Source: Pedobacter sp. KBS0701
GTDB taxonomy: Bacteria; Bacteroidota; Bacteroidia; Sphingobacteriales; Sphingobacteriaceae
Assembly (NCBI RefSeq): GCF_005938645.2
Contig: NZ_CP042171.1
Span: 6,014,001-6,078,000, forward strand
Reading direction: 5' to 3'
DNA length: 64,000 nt
Below are positions 51,501 to 59,777 of this stretch, in pieces. The position numbers were made by a program, and so were the translations under genes. Position 1 is the stretch's first letter; each line of letters starts with the position of its first letter. The notes beneath the pieces were generated by a model, which saw only the letters and a list, made by a program, of their open reading frames with translations, was not told where the DNA came from and did not search any database.

Positions 51501-51704
51501 CTCAATCTTTTTGGTTACGGTGTTTTCAACCTCATTTGGCGAAGCGCCAGGGTAGATGGTCGAAATAGATACTACGTTGTTAGAGAATTTTGGAAGTAAT
51601 TCATAACCCAACGAAAAGTAACTTAGTAGCCCAAGCAAGGTAAGTGCGGTAAACACCACAATCACCAGCGAAGGCCTTTTTATAGATATGTCTGTTATCT
51701 TCAT
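48510..51704 (-). CDS. RND efflux permease, HAE1 (AcrB/MexB) type
   Basis: 1064 residues, full length. Twelve membrane helices with two large periplasmic loops; N-terminus MKITDISIKRPSLVIVVFTA, IYPGASPNEVENTVTKKIE, the middle helix with VVGILVDDAIVVLENIQRH (the Asp pair of the proton relay), FFPKSDKGEFLVQLELP at the start of the second half, and NSIGIFTILGLIMLMGLVAKNAIILVDF near the end. It pumps hydrophobic compounds across the inner membrane in a tripartite complex with the adaptor and TolC proteins just upstream. The C-terminus is His/Asp-rich (HKDVNEYDLDHGH). Substrates are unknown. Confidence 0.97.
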   Translation of the reverse strand: MKITDISIKRPSLVIVVFTALTLLGLLSYFSLGYELLPKFSNNVVSISTIYPGASPNEVENTVTKKIEDAVSSMENIKKINSVSFESLSTVTITLTDAANIDISLNDAQRKVNAILSDLPEDVKTPSLSKFSLDDLPVITMSASANMDDITFYDLIDKRIAPVISRVSGIAQVNLVGGSEREIQVSLDANKLQGYNLSVPQVQQLILSSNLDFPTGSVKTQNQDVLIRLSGKYRSMEELRNLVLTTTKDGAQIRLGDVADVQDSQKETEKLARIDRKASIAIQIIKQSDANAVEVSKGVHAIIAKLKTEYAANKLDIRIVNDSSIFTLESADAVIHDLILAVILVAFVMLFFLHSLRNALIVMVSIPVSLIATFIGISLFGFTLNLMSLLGLSLVVGILVDDAIVVLENIQRHMEMGKNKVRAASDATREIGFTVVSITFVIVVVFFPIAVSTGLVSNILRQFCIVVIIATLLSLVASFTIVPLIFSRFGKLEHIEGKNIFGRFILWFEKQLKKFTLWITSILTWSLNHKALTLVAVVVMFLSSCGLLVGGFIGSEFFPKSDKGEFLVQLELPKDASLEQTNFLTQKAEAFLDKQPEITQLITTVGQSTGDFGGTQATAYKSEINVKLVERDEREGVSSDIFATKMSRALAKELIGAKVKTVPISILGIAENAPIQLVVMGSDLDSALKYAEGAQKVLASIPGATEIKLSVEKGTPEINVQVDRDKMSAVGLTLQTVGSTMQTAFAGNTDGKYRKGEYEYDINIQYQNFNRQNIDDVRNLIFVNNDGKQIKLSQFATITEGSGPSQLERLNKSTSVSVKAQSIGRPTGTVVAEFQAKLEEMQKNGKLKAPIGVSYSWAGDQENQSEGFGTLGIALLASIILVYLIMVALYDSFIYPLVVMFSLPLAVIGALLALALTNNSIGIFTILGLIMLMGLVAKNAIILVDFTNHLKAEGKETKEALVLANHARLRPILMTTIAMVFGMLPIALASGAGAEWKNGLAWVIVGGLTSSLFLTLIVVPVVYLMFDRMLERLGFNKKGKTIDELMVEPYDHKDVNEYDLDHGH

Positions 51705-51769
51705 TTTAATTCGTATTGCGTTTTGCGATTGGCATATCGCGTTTTTAAAAGCCGAAAAATTCTGTTAAC

Positions 51770-52837
51770 TTACTTTACGATACTAACGGCAGTACCTTCA
51801 GTTAAGTTAATCTGTCCACTGGTAATTACAGTTTCACCTTCTTTTAAGCCGTCAAGAATCTCAACATTATCTCCTAAAATACGGCCAGCTACAACATTAC
51901 GGGTTTTGGCAGTATTGTTGGCTTTGTCCAATACGAAAACCTGATTGCTGCTTACACTACCCACAAATGATGTACGTGGGATAAGGATGCTAGGTGCTTG
52001 TTTAGGAAACTTAAATATGGCAGTTCCGTACATACCGGCTTTTAAAGTGTTTTTGTGGCTGTTCTCTACTTCAATTTCAATAGGGAAGTTTAAGGTTCCA
52101 TCAGCTTTAGCAGCGATGAAAGTTACCTTTCCGGAGAAATTATCAGTTGGGAAAACAGAAGATTTAATGTCGATCTGGTCACCGATTTTAAGATTGGCAA
52201 CCTGCGATTCGTTAACGTTTACTTTTAATTTTAATTTAGAAACATCAACAAGCTCGAACAATTGAGTGCCCTGGGTATTTACAAAAGCACCAACTTCGAT
52301 GTATCTTTTGTTTACAATACCGTTAATTGGCGATTTAATGTTCGCATCACTTAATCTTCTTTGTGAAGCCTGTAAACGCAGTTTTGCATTTCTTGTAGCC
52401 AATTTAGCCTGGTCTAACTGTTGTTGCGTAACACCACCAGTTGAGAATGAGCTTTGGTATCTGGCCTCATCTCTCACTGCATTCTGGTAGTTAGCTTCAG
52501 CAGTTTCCCTATCTGTATTGATGATTTCAGCGTCAACGCGGGCTAAAACCTGTCCTTTGCTTACCCGGTCACCTTCATCTACATAAATAGCCGTAACACG
52601 ACCAGCATTTTCTGATAAGAAGTTAAGTTCTTGTTTAGGAATAAAGTTTCCGTTTGCACTGAAATCTAAATTTACAGCTTTTCTTTCTACTTGGGCAACA
52701 CGAACGGCAACAGCACCACCACCTTTAGCAATGAAAGCAGTTTTTTCTTCGTTCTTCTTTTTATTGTTGCTTAAAACATAAGCTATTGCACCAAGGGCAA
52801 CAACAACTACGATGATTATGGTAATTACTCTTTTCAT
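51770..52837 (-). CDS. RND efflux periplasmic adaptor subunit
   Basis: 355 residues. An N-terminal membrane anchor (VITIIIVVVVALGAIAYVL) is followed by the barrel-sandwich/lipoyl half (NGNFIPKQELNFLSENAGRVTAIYVDEGDRVSKGQVLARVD), a short alpha-hairpin (ANYQNAVRDEARYQS to LRLQASQRRL), the second lipoyl half (INGIVNKRYIEVGAFV) and a beta-barrel domain. It links the permease at 48510 to the outer-membrane channel at 52840, the genes lying 65 and 2 bases away. Confidence 0.96.
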   Translation of the reverse strand: MKRVITIIIVVVVALGAIAYVLSNNKKKNEEKTAFIAKGGGAVAVRVAQVERKAVNLDFSANGNFIPKQELNFLSENAGRVTAIYVDEGDRVSKGQVLARVDAEIINTDRETAEANYQNAVRDEARYQSSFSTGGVTQQQLDQAKLATRNAKLRLQASQRRLSDANIKSPINGIVNKRYIEVGAFVNTQGTQLFELVDVSKLKLKVNVNESQVANLKIGDQIDIKSSVFPTDNFSGKVTFIAAKADGTLNFPIEIEVENSHKNTLKAGMYGTAIFKFPKQAPSILIPRTSFVGSVSSNQVFVLDKANNTAKTRNVVAGRILGDNVEILDGLKEGETVITSGQINLTEGTAVSIVK

Positions 52838-52839
52838 TT

Positions 52840-54180
52840 CTATTGTACTAGCGATTTAATATTTCCGTTTGATTTGATTAATTGTATTTCGGCTATTTTA
52901 TAATTTAATAAAGCCTGTGTATAGCTGTTTTGTGCCGAGGTAAGTGCATTTTCGGTATCCAAAAGGTCGGTTAACGAAGCTAAGCCGTTATTGTAGTTAT
53001 TTTGGGTACTTCTATAGATCTCTTGCGCTAAATCGGCATTTTTACGCTGCGCTTTAATAGTATTTAAATTATTGCGCAATTGTATTTTTGCATTTTCATA
53101 AGCCAGGTTTAAAGCATTGTTGGTCTCTTTTCTGCTTTCCTGAGCCTTTTTAATGTCTACATCAGCCTGGCGGATTTTAGAACGGGTTAAGAAACCGTTA
53201 AAAATTGGCACTTTTAAGGTTAATCCAATTGCTGACGAACCAAAACCGATAGCCGAAGCATTCGTTTTAAGGAAATCGAAACTATTGCTCTGGCTCGAAT
53301 AGGTATAATTGCCTGTTAAAGACAAACTAGGATAGTATTCGGCTACATAAGCTTTTCTTTGCAGGGATAAAAGTTTATCCTGGTTATTTAAAAGTTTAAC
53401 TTCAGTTCTGTTGGCGAGATCGATAGAATCTGTAAACATAGGTAATGTAGTTACTTCTGTTAATTCGGTAGCAGGAAGGCTAATTGGAGTTGCAACCGCC
53501 ATTCCCATCGAAAATTTCAACTGGTTTTCCAATTGGGTAATCGCATTAAGCGTTTGCTCGCGCTGTGTATTTAAATTGGTTAGGTTTACACTAATCCGGT
53601 CTACATCGATTTTTCTGGCTAAACCATTTTTATATTGGTTACCCACAATTTTTTCAACCACTTTAACATTTTTAATGTTGGTGTCGATTACGTTAAGCTG
53701 TTGCCTGTTTACCAAAACCTGGTAGTAATTGTTGGCCACCAGTTCGATAATTTGTTCTTCTGTTAACTGTGAAGTAAGTGCATAATATTCTTCGCTTGAA
53801 CGTGCAGCCTGCAGGCCGGTAAAAACCTGTTGGTTAAATAATTGCTGCGAAAGTTGAACGCCTGCGGTAGAATTCCAGTTCTGCCCTAATTTAAACGACT
53901 GTGTTGCTCCACCAATATTAGCAACCAACTGGCCAATAATAGGGTTGTAAGTTAAACCTACATTTCCGGTGAGTTGTGGTAAGGCTTGTGCCCTTACTTC
54001 TTCTACCTTGTACCTTCCGCCTTCAATATCCAACCTGGCATTGCGCACTTTTGTGTTGTTTTGGAGCGCAAATGTGAGCGCATCTTTTAAGGTAATTTGC
54101 TGCTGTGCAATTGCCAGCTGCGGTAATACCGAGCCAATAATGACGATGAGCATTAATCTTACCATTTTTATTCTAAGCAT
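52840..54180 (-). CDS. TolC-family outer-membrane efflux channel
   Basis: 446 residues, signal peptide about 1-25 (LPQLAIAQQ). The two tandem outer-membrane efflux repeats are clear: the N-half with LTLKDALTFALQNN-type opening and YNPIIGQL, and the C-half with LQRKAYVAEYYPSLSLTGNYTY, FLTRSKIRQADVDIKKAQ and LTDLLDTENALTSAQNSYTQALLNYKIAEI. It provides the exit duct of the efflux complex, and its stop is 2 bases from the adaptor start, so the genes are translated together. Confidence 0.96.
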   Translation of the reverse strand: MLRIKMVRLMLIVIIGSVLPQLAIAQQQITLKDALTFALQNNTKVRNARLDIEGGRYKVEEVRAQALPQLTGNVGLTYNPIIGQLVANIGGATQSFKLGQNWNSTAGVQLSQQLFNQQVFTGLQAARSSEEYYALTSQLTEEQIIELVANNYYQVLVNRQQLNVIDTNIKNVKVVEKIVGNQYKNGLARKIDVDRISVNLTNLNTQREQTLNAITQLENQLKFSMGMAVATPISLPATELTEVTTLPMFTDSIDLANRTEVKLLNNQDKLLSLQRKAYVAEYYPSLSLTGNYTYSSQSNSFDFLKTNASAIGFGSSAIGLTLKVPIFNGFLTRSKIRQADVDIKKAQESRKETNNALNLAYENAKIQLRNNLNTIKAQRKNADLAQEIYRSTQNNYNNGLASLTDLLDTENALTSAQNSYTQALLNYKIAEIQLIKSNGNIKSLVQ

Positions 54181-54269
54181 AATGTATTGTTTTTTTGTTT
54201 TTGGGTTTCTTCTCTATTTTTTCAAACCAGTTAATTCGGGTCTGTTTATTGATGCTAACGTCACGCTTT

Positions 54270-54881
54270 TTAGTCTACACACCTTAAACCTCTTATAAAG
54301 ATGGTGGTCAGGTTTTTTTGTTTTAAAGTCATTTTATTTAATGCTTTTTTATCAGGGAAAAGGTCCTTGCCGGTTTCCATAATACACATTGTACAAAGGC
54401 CCATTAAACTTTCCAGGTATAATTCGGCAACATGTGCTGTATCATCATGCTCAATTTCTCCTTTTGATTTAGCCAGACTAAAAATCTCTGCGAAAAAGTC
54501 CTTTTCCGATTCTTTTAATGAGTGCAGTTTACTTTTAATTACCTCATCGTTCAGTAAATCCGGAATGCCCTCCGTAATGCGGAGCATGTAATATTTTTGG
54601 AAAAAGGTGTTCCGAACATCAATGGTATTAAAAAGAATTTCCTGTACCGGCAAATCAGGGTTGTATTTCTTTTTAATCAGTTCAAAGAAATCGTTAAACA
54701 CTCTTTCAATTACTCCCACAATCAAATGTTTTTTATCCGGAAAATAATAATAAAGAGATGGTTTGGATACAGATAGATCTTCGGCAATATCATTCATTGT
54801 GGTTTTACCAATACCAAAATGGATAAAGCGTTTTATAGCACCATCAATAATTTGCTCTCTCTTTTTATCGGCTACAATCAT
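54270..54881 (-). CDS. TetR-family regulator of the efflux operon
   Basis: 203 residues. The N-terminal helix-turn-helix (IKRFIHFGIGKTTMNDIAEDLSVSKPSLYYYFPDKKHLI, ~14-52) is a standard TetR domain; the C-terminal helical part is a ligand pocket with no known specificity. It is the first gene of the operon and lies 89 bases before the TolC gene in the same direction, so it probably represses its own operon until a substrate binds; this is inference from position. Confidence 0.95.
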   Translation of the reverse strand: MIVADKKREQIIDGAIKRFIHFGIGKTTMNDIAEDLSVSKPSLYYYFPDKKHLIVGVIERVFNDFFELIKKKYNPDLPVQEILFNTIDVRNTFFQKYYMLRITEGIPDLLNDEVIKSKLHSLKESEKDFFAEIFSLAKSKGEIEHDDTAHVAELYLESLMGLCTMCIMETGKDLFPDKKALNKMTLKQKNLTTIFIRGLRCVD

Positions 54882-54919
54882 TTTACTTTTCTACTTTCTG
54901 ACTTTTTTAATATTTTAGT

Positions 54920-54927
54920 CAAAAATA
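54920..54927 (-). promoter_or_regulatory. -7 element of the tetR-efflux operon
   Basis: On the minus strand this reads TATTTTTG, an exact TAnnTTTG, 39 bases before the tetR start codon. A TetR operator would be expected near here; I see no convincing palindrome. Confidence 0.5.
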
Positions 54928-54993
54928 GTGCTAAAAAATGATTTGTCATGAAACGTTTTTTAAAAACATTGTTAAGCTTACAGTTTTATGACA

Positions 54994-55001
54994 TAATTTT
55001 G
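54994..55001 (+). promoter_or_regulatory. -7 element of crtZ
   Basis: TAATTTTG matches TAnnTTTG; a TTG lies at 54969-54971, 22 bases upstream. It leaves a ~40-base leader before the crtZ TTG start. Confidence 0.5.
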
Positions 55002-55047
55002 CATATTTGGCTGTTATATATCTTTACAAACCAATCATTTAGAAAAA

Positions 55048-55488
55048 TTGTCTGTATTTATCAATATTCTTATCGTATTATTTACCATTATTTTTATGGA
55101 GTGTTTGTCGTGGTTTATACACAAGTATTTATTCCATGGACCACTGTGGTTTATGCATAAAAGCCATCACCAAAAGGCAAAATCATTTTTCGAATGGAAC
55201 GATCTGTTTGCGGTGTTATTTGCTGGAGTGTCCTTATATTTAATGTACACCGATCAGGATAGTTTTGGCTACCTGTTTTTTGCGGGCTTAGGCATTACTT
55301 TGTATGGACTGATTTATTTTGTAGTACACGATTGGTTTGTGCACCGTCGTTTTAAAACCTTTAAAAGTAATAATGCTTATTTGCAGGCAGTACGTAAAGC
55401 GCATAAAATCCACCATAAAAGTAGGGGGAAGGAAAAAGGGAAAGCTTTTGGTTTGTTGTTTGTGCGGAAAGCAGTATTAAAGAGCTAA
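55048..55488 (+). CDS. crtZ: Beta-carotene hydroxylase (CrtZ-like)
   Basis: 146 residues starting at TTG, with four membrane helices. CrtZ hydroxylates beta-carotene rings to zeaxanthin. The diiron histidine motifs are HKYLFHGPLWFMHKSHHQ near residues 25-42 and the later VHDWFVHRRF and HKIHHKS, matching the HxxxxH, HxxHH pattern of the family. The length is short, as for bacterial CrtZ. crtI lies 2.6 kb away, facing left. The lipoprotein gene follows after 10 bases. Confidence 0.92.
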   Translation: MSVFINILIVLFTIIFMECLSWFIHKYLFHGPLWFMHKSHHQKAKSFFEWNDLFAVLFAGVSLYLMYTDQDSFGYLFFAGLGITLYGLIYFVVHDWFVHRRFKTFKSNNAYLQAVRKAHKIHHKSRGKEKGKAFGLLFVRKAVLKS

Positions 55489-55498
55489 ATTAAGCTAT

Positions 55499-55948
55499 AT
55501 GAAAAATTATTATCAGATCATTCTTCTTGTAATTATCTCTTTGACCTTATATTCTTGTGAAAAAAAGACTGATAAAGACCGCGCCATTGCACTTGTAGAA
55601 TCGAAATACGAAACCAGTAACCGGGATTTGAATTTTGATGGTTCAAAATTGGATAGTCTATACAATATATCTCCCCAGGCTTATGCCGATAGCCTGAAAA
55701 AGGGAAACGAGCTGGATATTACCCTGGCTGAATTAGAAAGTCAGATTGAGCATTTGAGTCAGGCAGAGTCGGATAGCGTAGGTTTGATCAGCGCCAGATT
55801 AACTAAAGAGCGATACCACTTGTTGGAATTTACTAAAACGAAACCTGCGTTTATTGGCTGGAAACTTTCTGGGGTAACTATAGCAGGAGATAAGCCTGAG
55901 ATTTTAAGCCTTAATTTTGATAAGGGGATTACCAAAATCGTTCCTTAA
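55499..55948 (+). CDS. Small hypothetical lipoprotein
   Basis: 149 residues. The signal ends at LTLYSCEKK, a lipobox with C20. The mature part is mainly helical and charged (a long ELESQIEHLSQAESDSVGLISARLTKERYHLLEF segment) and closes with a short sheet (KLSGVTIAGDKPEILSLNFD). No family recognised. It lies 10 bases after crtZ and is probably cotranscribed with it, but nothing shows a role in pigment synthesis. Confidence 0.72.
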   Translation: MKNYYQIILLVIISLTLYSCEKKTDKDRAIALVESKYETSNRDLNFDGSKLDSLYNISPQAYADSLKKGNELDITLAELESQIEHLSQAESDSVGLISARLTKERYHLLEFTKTKPAFIGWKLSGVTIAGDKPEILSLNFDKGITKIVP

Positions 55949-55961
55949 TTATTTTTTATTC

Positions 55962-55969
55962 TACTTTTG
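55962..55969 (+). promoter_or_regulatory. -7 promoter element of murB
   Basis: TACTTTTG matches TAnnTTTG, 20 bases before the murB ATG. Confidence 0.55.
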
Positions 55970-55989
55970 CAGCATAACCCAAAATCAAT

Positions 55990-57006
55990 ATGCTTCAAAT
56001 CCAGGAAAATATTTCTCTAAAACCATATAACTCATTTGGTATAGATGTTAAGGCCAGCTATTTCGCTGAGATATTCTCTGAGGCAGATCTGGTTAGCTTA
56101 TTTAAAAACGAGATCATAAAATCTCAAAAGCTTTTAGTGATTGGCGGAGGTAGCAATGTGTTATTTACTCAGGATTATAACGGATTAGTTATTAAAATCA
56201 GCATCAAGGGTATTCAATCTGAAGTTATTGATGATAAAGTTTTGGTAATTGCTGGTGCAGGTGAGGTCTGGAATGATTTTGTAAACTATTGTGTTGAACA
56301 TCATTTTGCAGGTGTAGAGAATTTAAGCCTGATTCCCGGCACGGTTGGCGCTTCACCCATACAGAATATTGGTGCGTATGGGGTAGAGTTGAAAGACGTT
56401 TTCGAAAGCTGCAAGGCATTTGAAATTAAAACCGGGAAAATGAAAACCTTCGGCTATGCCGATTGCCGTTTTGGTTATCGTGAAAGTATTTTCAAAAGGG
56501 AATTAAGGGGGCAGTATATTATTACATCTGTTACTTTCCGTTTGTCAACTGAAGCAAAAATTAATACTTCTTACGGTGCAATTGAAACGGAGTTGCTGAA
56601 CAGGGGAATCGAAAATCCAAATATTGCTGATGTTTCTTCTGCCGTATCGCACATCCGTGTGAGCAAACTGCCCGATCCATCTACTATTGGTAACGCTGGC
56701 AGTTTCTTTAAAAATCCAGTAATCGAAAAATATGAATTTGCCGATATTGTGGCAAAGTACCCCGATGTGGTACATTACCCCACAGCAGATGATAAAATTA
56801 AATTAGCAGCAGGCTGGTTAATTGAACAATGTGGCTGGAAGGGTAAAGTGGTTGGTCAAACAGGCACATGGAAAAATCAGGCTTTGGTTTTAGTTAACCA
56901 TGGACACGCAACTGGTACAGAAGTGTATAATTTTTCTGAACAAATAATAGACAGTGTGAAGTCTACTTTTGGAGTCATTCTGGAAAGAGAAGTAAATATT
57001 CTGTGA
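55990..57006 (+). CDS. murB: UDP-N-acetylmuramate dehydrogenase
   Basis: 338 residues, the size of type I (E. coli-like) MurB. It reduces enolpyruvyl-UDP-GlcNAc with NADPH, making UDP-MurNAc for peptidoglycan. NISLKPYNSFGIDVKA opens the FAD domain; IGGGSNVLF, LSLIPGTVGASPIQNIGAYGVE, CRFGYRESIFK and NAGSFFKNPVI (Ser) with the C-terminal REVNIL (Glu) are standard MurB features. The gene has its own -7 element even though it follows the lipoprotein gene closely. Confidence 0.97.
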   Translation: MLQIQENISLKPYNSFGIDVKASYFAEIFSEADLVSLFKNEIIKSQKLLVIGGGSNVLFTQDYNGLVIKISIKGIQSEVIDDKVLVIAGAGEVWNDFVNYCVEHHFAGVENLSLIPGTVGASPIQNIGAYGVELKDVFESCKAFEIKTGKMKTFGYADCRFGYRESIFKRELRGQYIITSVTFRLSTEAKINTSYGAIETELLNRGIENPNIADVSSAVSHIRVSKLPDPSTIGNAGSFFKNPVIEKYEFADIVAKYPDVVHYPTADDKIKLAAGWLIEQCGWKGKVVGQTGTWKNQALVLVNHGHATGTEVYNFSEQIIDSVKSTFGVILEREVNIL

Positions 57007-57129
57007 CGAAGGCTGGCTATTAAGTAGTTAAGCACTTTTAACACCGTGCCAGAAAATTTTGGTATTAAGTTTGTTTAGGTTTAGTAGAATAAGCAATAAT
57101 TTGTTTTAATCTACCTAAAGCTAAAAATC

Positions 57130-57660
57130 ATGACAAAATTTGAATTCAATCATCTGGTTAATCATCACTCGGTATCACTTAGGTCTTATGCTTTAAATTT
57201 TACTAAAGACGCAGAAGACGCAAATGATTTGGTTCAGGACACCATGCTTAAAGCAATCACTTATTACAATAAGTTTAAAGAAGGTACTAACCTGAAAGGC
57301 TGGTTATTTACCATTATGAAAAATACTTTCATTAATAACTACCGTCGTTTGGTAAAAACCAATACGCTAATTACACAAAGCGAAGATATTTCTTCTGCAA
57401 ATCTTTCATACAGTGCGACTAAAAACCAGGCAGAAAGTAAATTTGTACTGGGCGATATTGACAAAGCCCTTTCGCAATTGCCGGAAGAATATTATGTGCC
57501 TTTTATCCGCTATTTTGAAGGTTACAAATACCATGAAATTGCGGATATGTTAGAAATTCCAATTGGAACAGTGAAAACCCGTATCCACGTAGCAAGAGGT
57601 ATTTTAAAAAAATACCTTAAAACTTACTCAAAAGAAATTGCCAGTGTAGAATTGGTATAA
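57130..57660 (+). CDS. Sigma-70 family (ECF-type) RNA polymerase sigma factor
   Basis: 176 residues with regions 2 and 4 only, so an ECF-type sigma factor. Region 2 spans ~20-75 (NFTKDAEDANDLVQDTMLKAI and LKGWLFTIMKNTFINNYRR), and region 4 ~110-162 (ALSQLPEEYYVPFIRYFEGY, then IADMLEIPIGTVKTRIHVAR). No anti-sigma gene is adjacent, so its control is not apparent. It lies convergent with crtI and could govern carotenoid genes, as carotenoid-linked ECF factors do in some bacteria; that is inference from position alone. Confidence 0.93.
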   Translation: MTKFEFNHLVNHHSVSLRSYALNFTKDAEDANDLVQDTMLKAITYYNKFKEGTNLKGWLFTIMKNTFINNYRRLVKTNTLITQSEDISSANLSYSATKNQAESKFVLGDIDKALSQLPEEYYVPFIRYFEGYKYHEIADMLEIPIGTVKTRIHVARGILKKYLKTYSKEIASVELV

Positions 57661-57680
57661 GATACATCCATCGAAAAACT

Positions 57681-57712
57681 AGGGGCTCAGATTTTATCTG
57701 GCCCTTTTTTGG
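57681..57712 (+). terminator. Terminator of the sigma-factor gene
   Basis: Imperfect hairpin AGGGGCTCAGAT-TTT-ATCTGGCCCT followed by TTTTTT, 20 bases after the stop codon. Confidence 0.8.
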
Positions 57713-57728
57713 TTTGTTCTTATGTCTC

Positions 57729-57861
57729 CTCATTTCGAGCGGAGTGTTACCTGTACCCATTTTACATCGGTAACTTAATCGAGAACCACGTAGTACTCAG
57801 CGAAGCTAAATCCATCTCGAGATAGATCTCTCCATTTCGCTGCTCTTGAGTCGAGATGACG
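57729..57861. repeat. Interspersed element, CTCATTTCGA...TCGAGATGACG
   Basis: 133 bases, ends inverted as in the 41645 copy but with a longer centre; shares GATAGATCTCTCCATTTCGC. No gene is seen between 57661 and 58092. Confidence 0.7.
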
Positions 57862-57900
57862 CTTAGATTTTAAGCAAAATTTTCCAAAACAGCCTAAAAA

Positions 57901-57935
57901 GCAAAAGGCCTGGAAAATCCAGGCCTTTTTGCTTA
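57901..57935. terminator. Bidirectional terminator between sigma factor and crtI
   Basis: Arms GCAAAAGGCCTGG (57901-57913) and CCAGGCCTTTTTGC (57919-57932) with an AAAAT loop and T-runs on both strands. It would stop crtI from the right, 160 bases after its stop codon. Confidence 0.85.
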
Positions 57936-58092
57936 TCATATATTTGGTTAGTTGATTCTTATTTTTTCTTTCAACAATTCGCCTTCTCTCTTATTTCGAA
58001 ACAAATGCAAACCCCGAACGATTATGTGTTTTGAAGCTTTTTTGCAGTGTTTTTGTTTTGTGGTTATAAAGATAAGGGAAATTTTAAATTTG

Positions 58093-59574
58093 TCAAGCTT
58101 TTTTTAACTTTTTTTTTATTTCTTTTGCTACCACTTGTCCGGAGATGATTGCAGGTGGTACGCCAGGGCCAGGAACGGTTAACTGTCCGGTATATAAAAA
58201 ATTTGTTACCTTACTTTTCATTTTGGGTTTTAAGAAAGCAGTTTGTTTCAAAGTGTTTGCTAATCCATACGCATTTCCTTTAAAAGCATGGTAATCTTCA
58301 ATAAAATCGTTCATGGCATAACTTCGTTTAAACAGAATGTTATCACTAATGTCGTTTCCTGTTAAATTTTTGAAACGATTTATCAATAAATTAAAATATT
58401 CTTCCCTTTTGCTTTCGCTATCTTTTAAATCAGGTGCAAGCGGAACCAAAAAGAAAAGGTTTTCGCAACCCTCTGGCGCTACACCCGGATCGGTAACCGA
58501 TGGACAGCAGGCATAAAATAATGGTTTTGTTGGCCATTGCGGGTCAGTGTAAATTTCTTCAGCATGTTGATCAAAATTCTCGTCGAAGAAAAGATTGTGG
58601 TGTAATATATTGTTGAGCTTCTTATTTAAGCCGATATAAAACAACAGGCAGGAAGGAGCCATGGTTCTGGTATCCCAGTATTTTTCGGTGTAATTTTGGT
58701 ACGGCGCATCAAAAAGGTGTTGATCAATGTGGTGATAATCGGCATTGCCCACTATAAAATCACTTTTAAAATTCCCCTTATTTGTAATCACTTCTTCAGC
58801 AATGTTGTTCTTAACTTCGATTTTAAGCACCTCGGTATCAAAAATAAATTTCACCCCCTGCTCTTCGGCAATTTTCTGCATGGCATTCACAATTTTATGC
58901 ATGCCGCCCATAGGATACCAGGTACCTAAAACGAGATCGGCATAGTTCATTAAACTATACAGCGCAGGCGTGTTCTGTGGTGTGGCACCTAAAAATAAAA
59001 CGGGGAATTCTAACAGTTTCCTTAAACGCTCATTTTTGAACAACTGATGTACGTGCTTGCGCATATTTCCCAAAAGCTGTAGTTTGATTCCGCTAACAGC
59101 TAAACGGGGATCGAAATATTCCATTATACTGTGCGAAGGCTTGAAAACATATTCGTTCATGCCTACATCGTACTTGTACTTTGCCTGATCGAGAAAATGT
59201 TTTAGGTTGTCGCTGCTGCCTGGCTCTAGTTTTTCAAATAAAGCATATAGGTCATCCAATGTCGCTGGAACATCAATAATATCATTTTTACCAAAATAAA
59301 TGCGGTAAGAAGGACTTAGCCTTTTCAGTTCATAAAAATCGGACGCTGTTTTATCAAAGATCTGATAGTAGTTTTCGAAAACATCAGGCATCCAATACCA
59401 GCTCGGGCCCATATCGAAAAGAAAGCCGTCTTTTTCCCAGGTTCTGGCACGGCCGCCGGCCATTTCGTTCTTTTCAATAACAGTAACATCACAACCATCT
59501 TTGGCCAATAAAGCTGCAGCAGCCAGGCCTGCAAAACCGGCACCTATAATGGTAACCTTGGGTTTTTTCTCCAT
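58093..59574 (-). CDS. crtI: Phytoene desaturase
   Basis: 493 residues, full length. CrtI introduces double bonds into phytoene to give lycopene. The FAD/NAD loop VTIIGAGFAGLAAAALLAKDG is at the N-terminus, GGRARTWEKDGFLFDMGPSWYW follows, and the C-terminus has the carotenoid-desaturase signature NFLYTGQLTVPGPGVPPAIISG and QVVAKEI. Its start is divergent from the gene at 59778, with 203 bases between them. The usual partner, phytoene synthase (crtB), is not adjacent or anywhere in the window. Confidence 0.96.
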   Translation of the reverse strand: MEKKPKVTIIGAGFAGLAAAALLAKDGCDVTVIEKNEMAGGRARTWEKDGFLFDMGPSWYWMPDVFENYYQIFDKTASDFYELKRLSPSYRIYFGKNDIIDVPATLDDLYALFEKLEPGSSDNLKHFLDQAKYKYDVGMNEYVFKPSHSIMEYFDPRLAVSGIKLQLLGNMRKHVHQLFKNERLRKLLEFPVLFLGATPQNTPALYSLMNYADLVLGTWYPMGGMHKIVNAMQKIAEEQGVKFIFDTEVLKIEVKNNIAEEVITNKGNFKSDFIVGNADYHHIDQHLFDAPYQNYTEKYWDTRTMAPSCLLFYIGLNKKLNNILHHNLFFDENFDQHAEEIYTDPQWPTKPLFYACCPSVTDPGVAPEGCENLFFLVPLAPDLKDSESKREEYFNLLINRFKNLTGNDISDNILFKRSYAMNDFIEDYHAFKGNAYGLANTLKQTAFLKPKMKSKVTNFLYTGQLTVPGPGVPPAIISGQVVAKEIKKKLKKA

Positions 59575-59759
59575 GGTATAAATAAAGGAATTTTATTGCG
59601 TTTTGTTTTGGTTTTTTGTCATTCTGTGTTTATCATTCTAAACGCAGTAAAGAATCTTTTTTTTGTTAGAAGTAGTCTTTATGGGAGCTTGATTCAATCG
59701 GTAGTTTTGGTGAAATGTATTCAGGATGACAGTTGGAAGCAAATACGCTTAGCTTTTCT

Positions 59760-59767
59760 TACATTTG
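59760..59767 (+). promoter_or_regulatory. -7 element of the 59778-crtYcd operon
   Basis: TACATTTG matches TAnnTTTG, 10 bases before the ATG at 59778. It also shows that upstream in-frame codons (from 59733) are not the start. Confidence 0.6.
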
Positions 59768-59777
59768 CCACCATCTC

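Noticed and set aside
57661..58092. A hidden phytoene synthase gene beside crtI
   Set aside because: The gap holds only terminators and a repeat; no synthase motif such as DxxxD in a suitable frame was seen.
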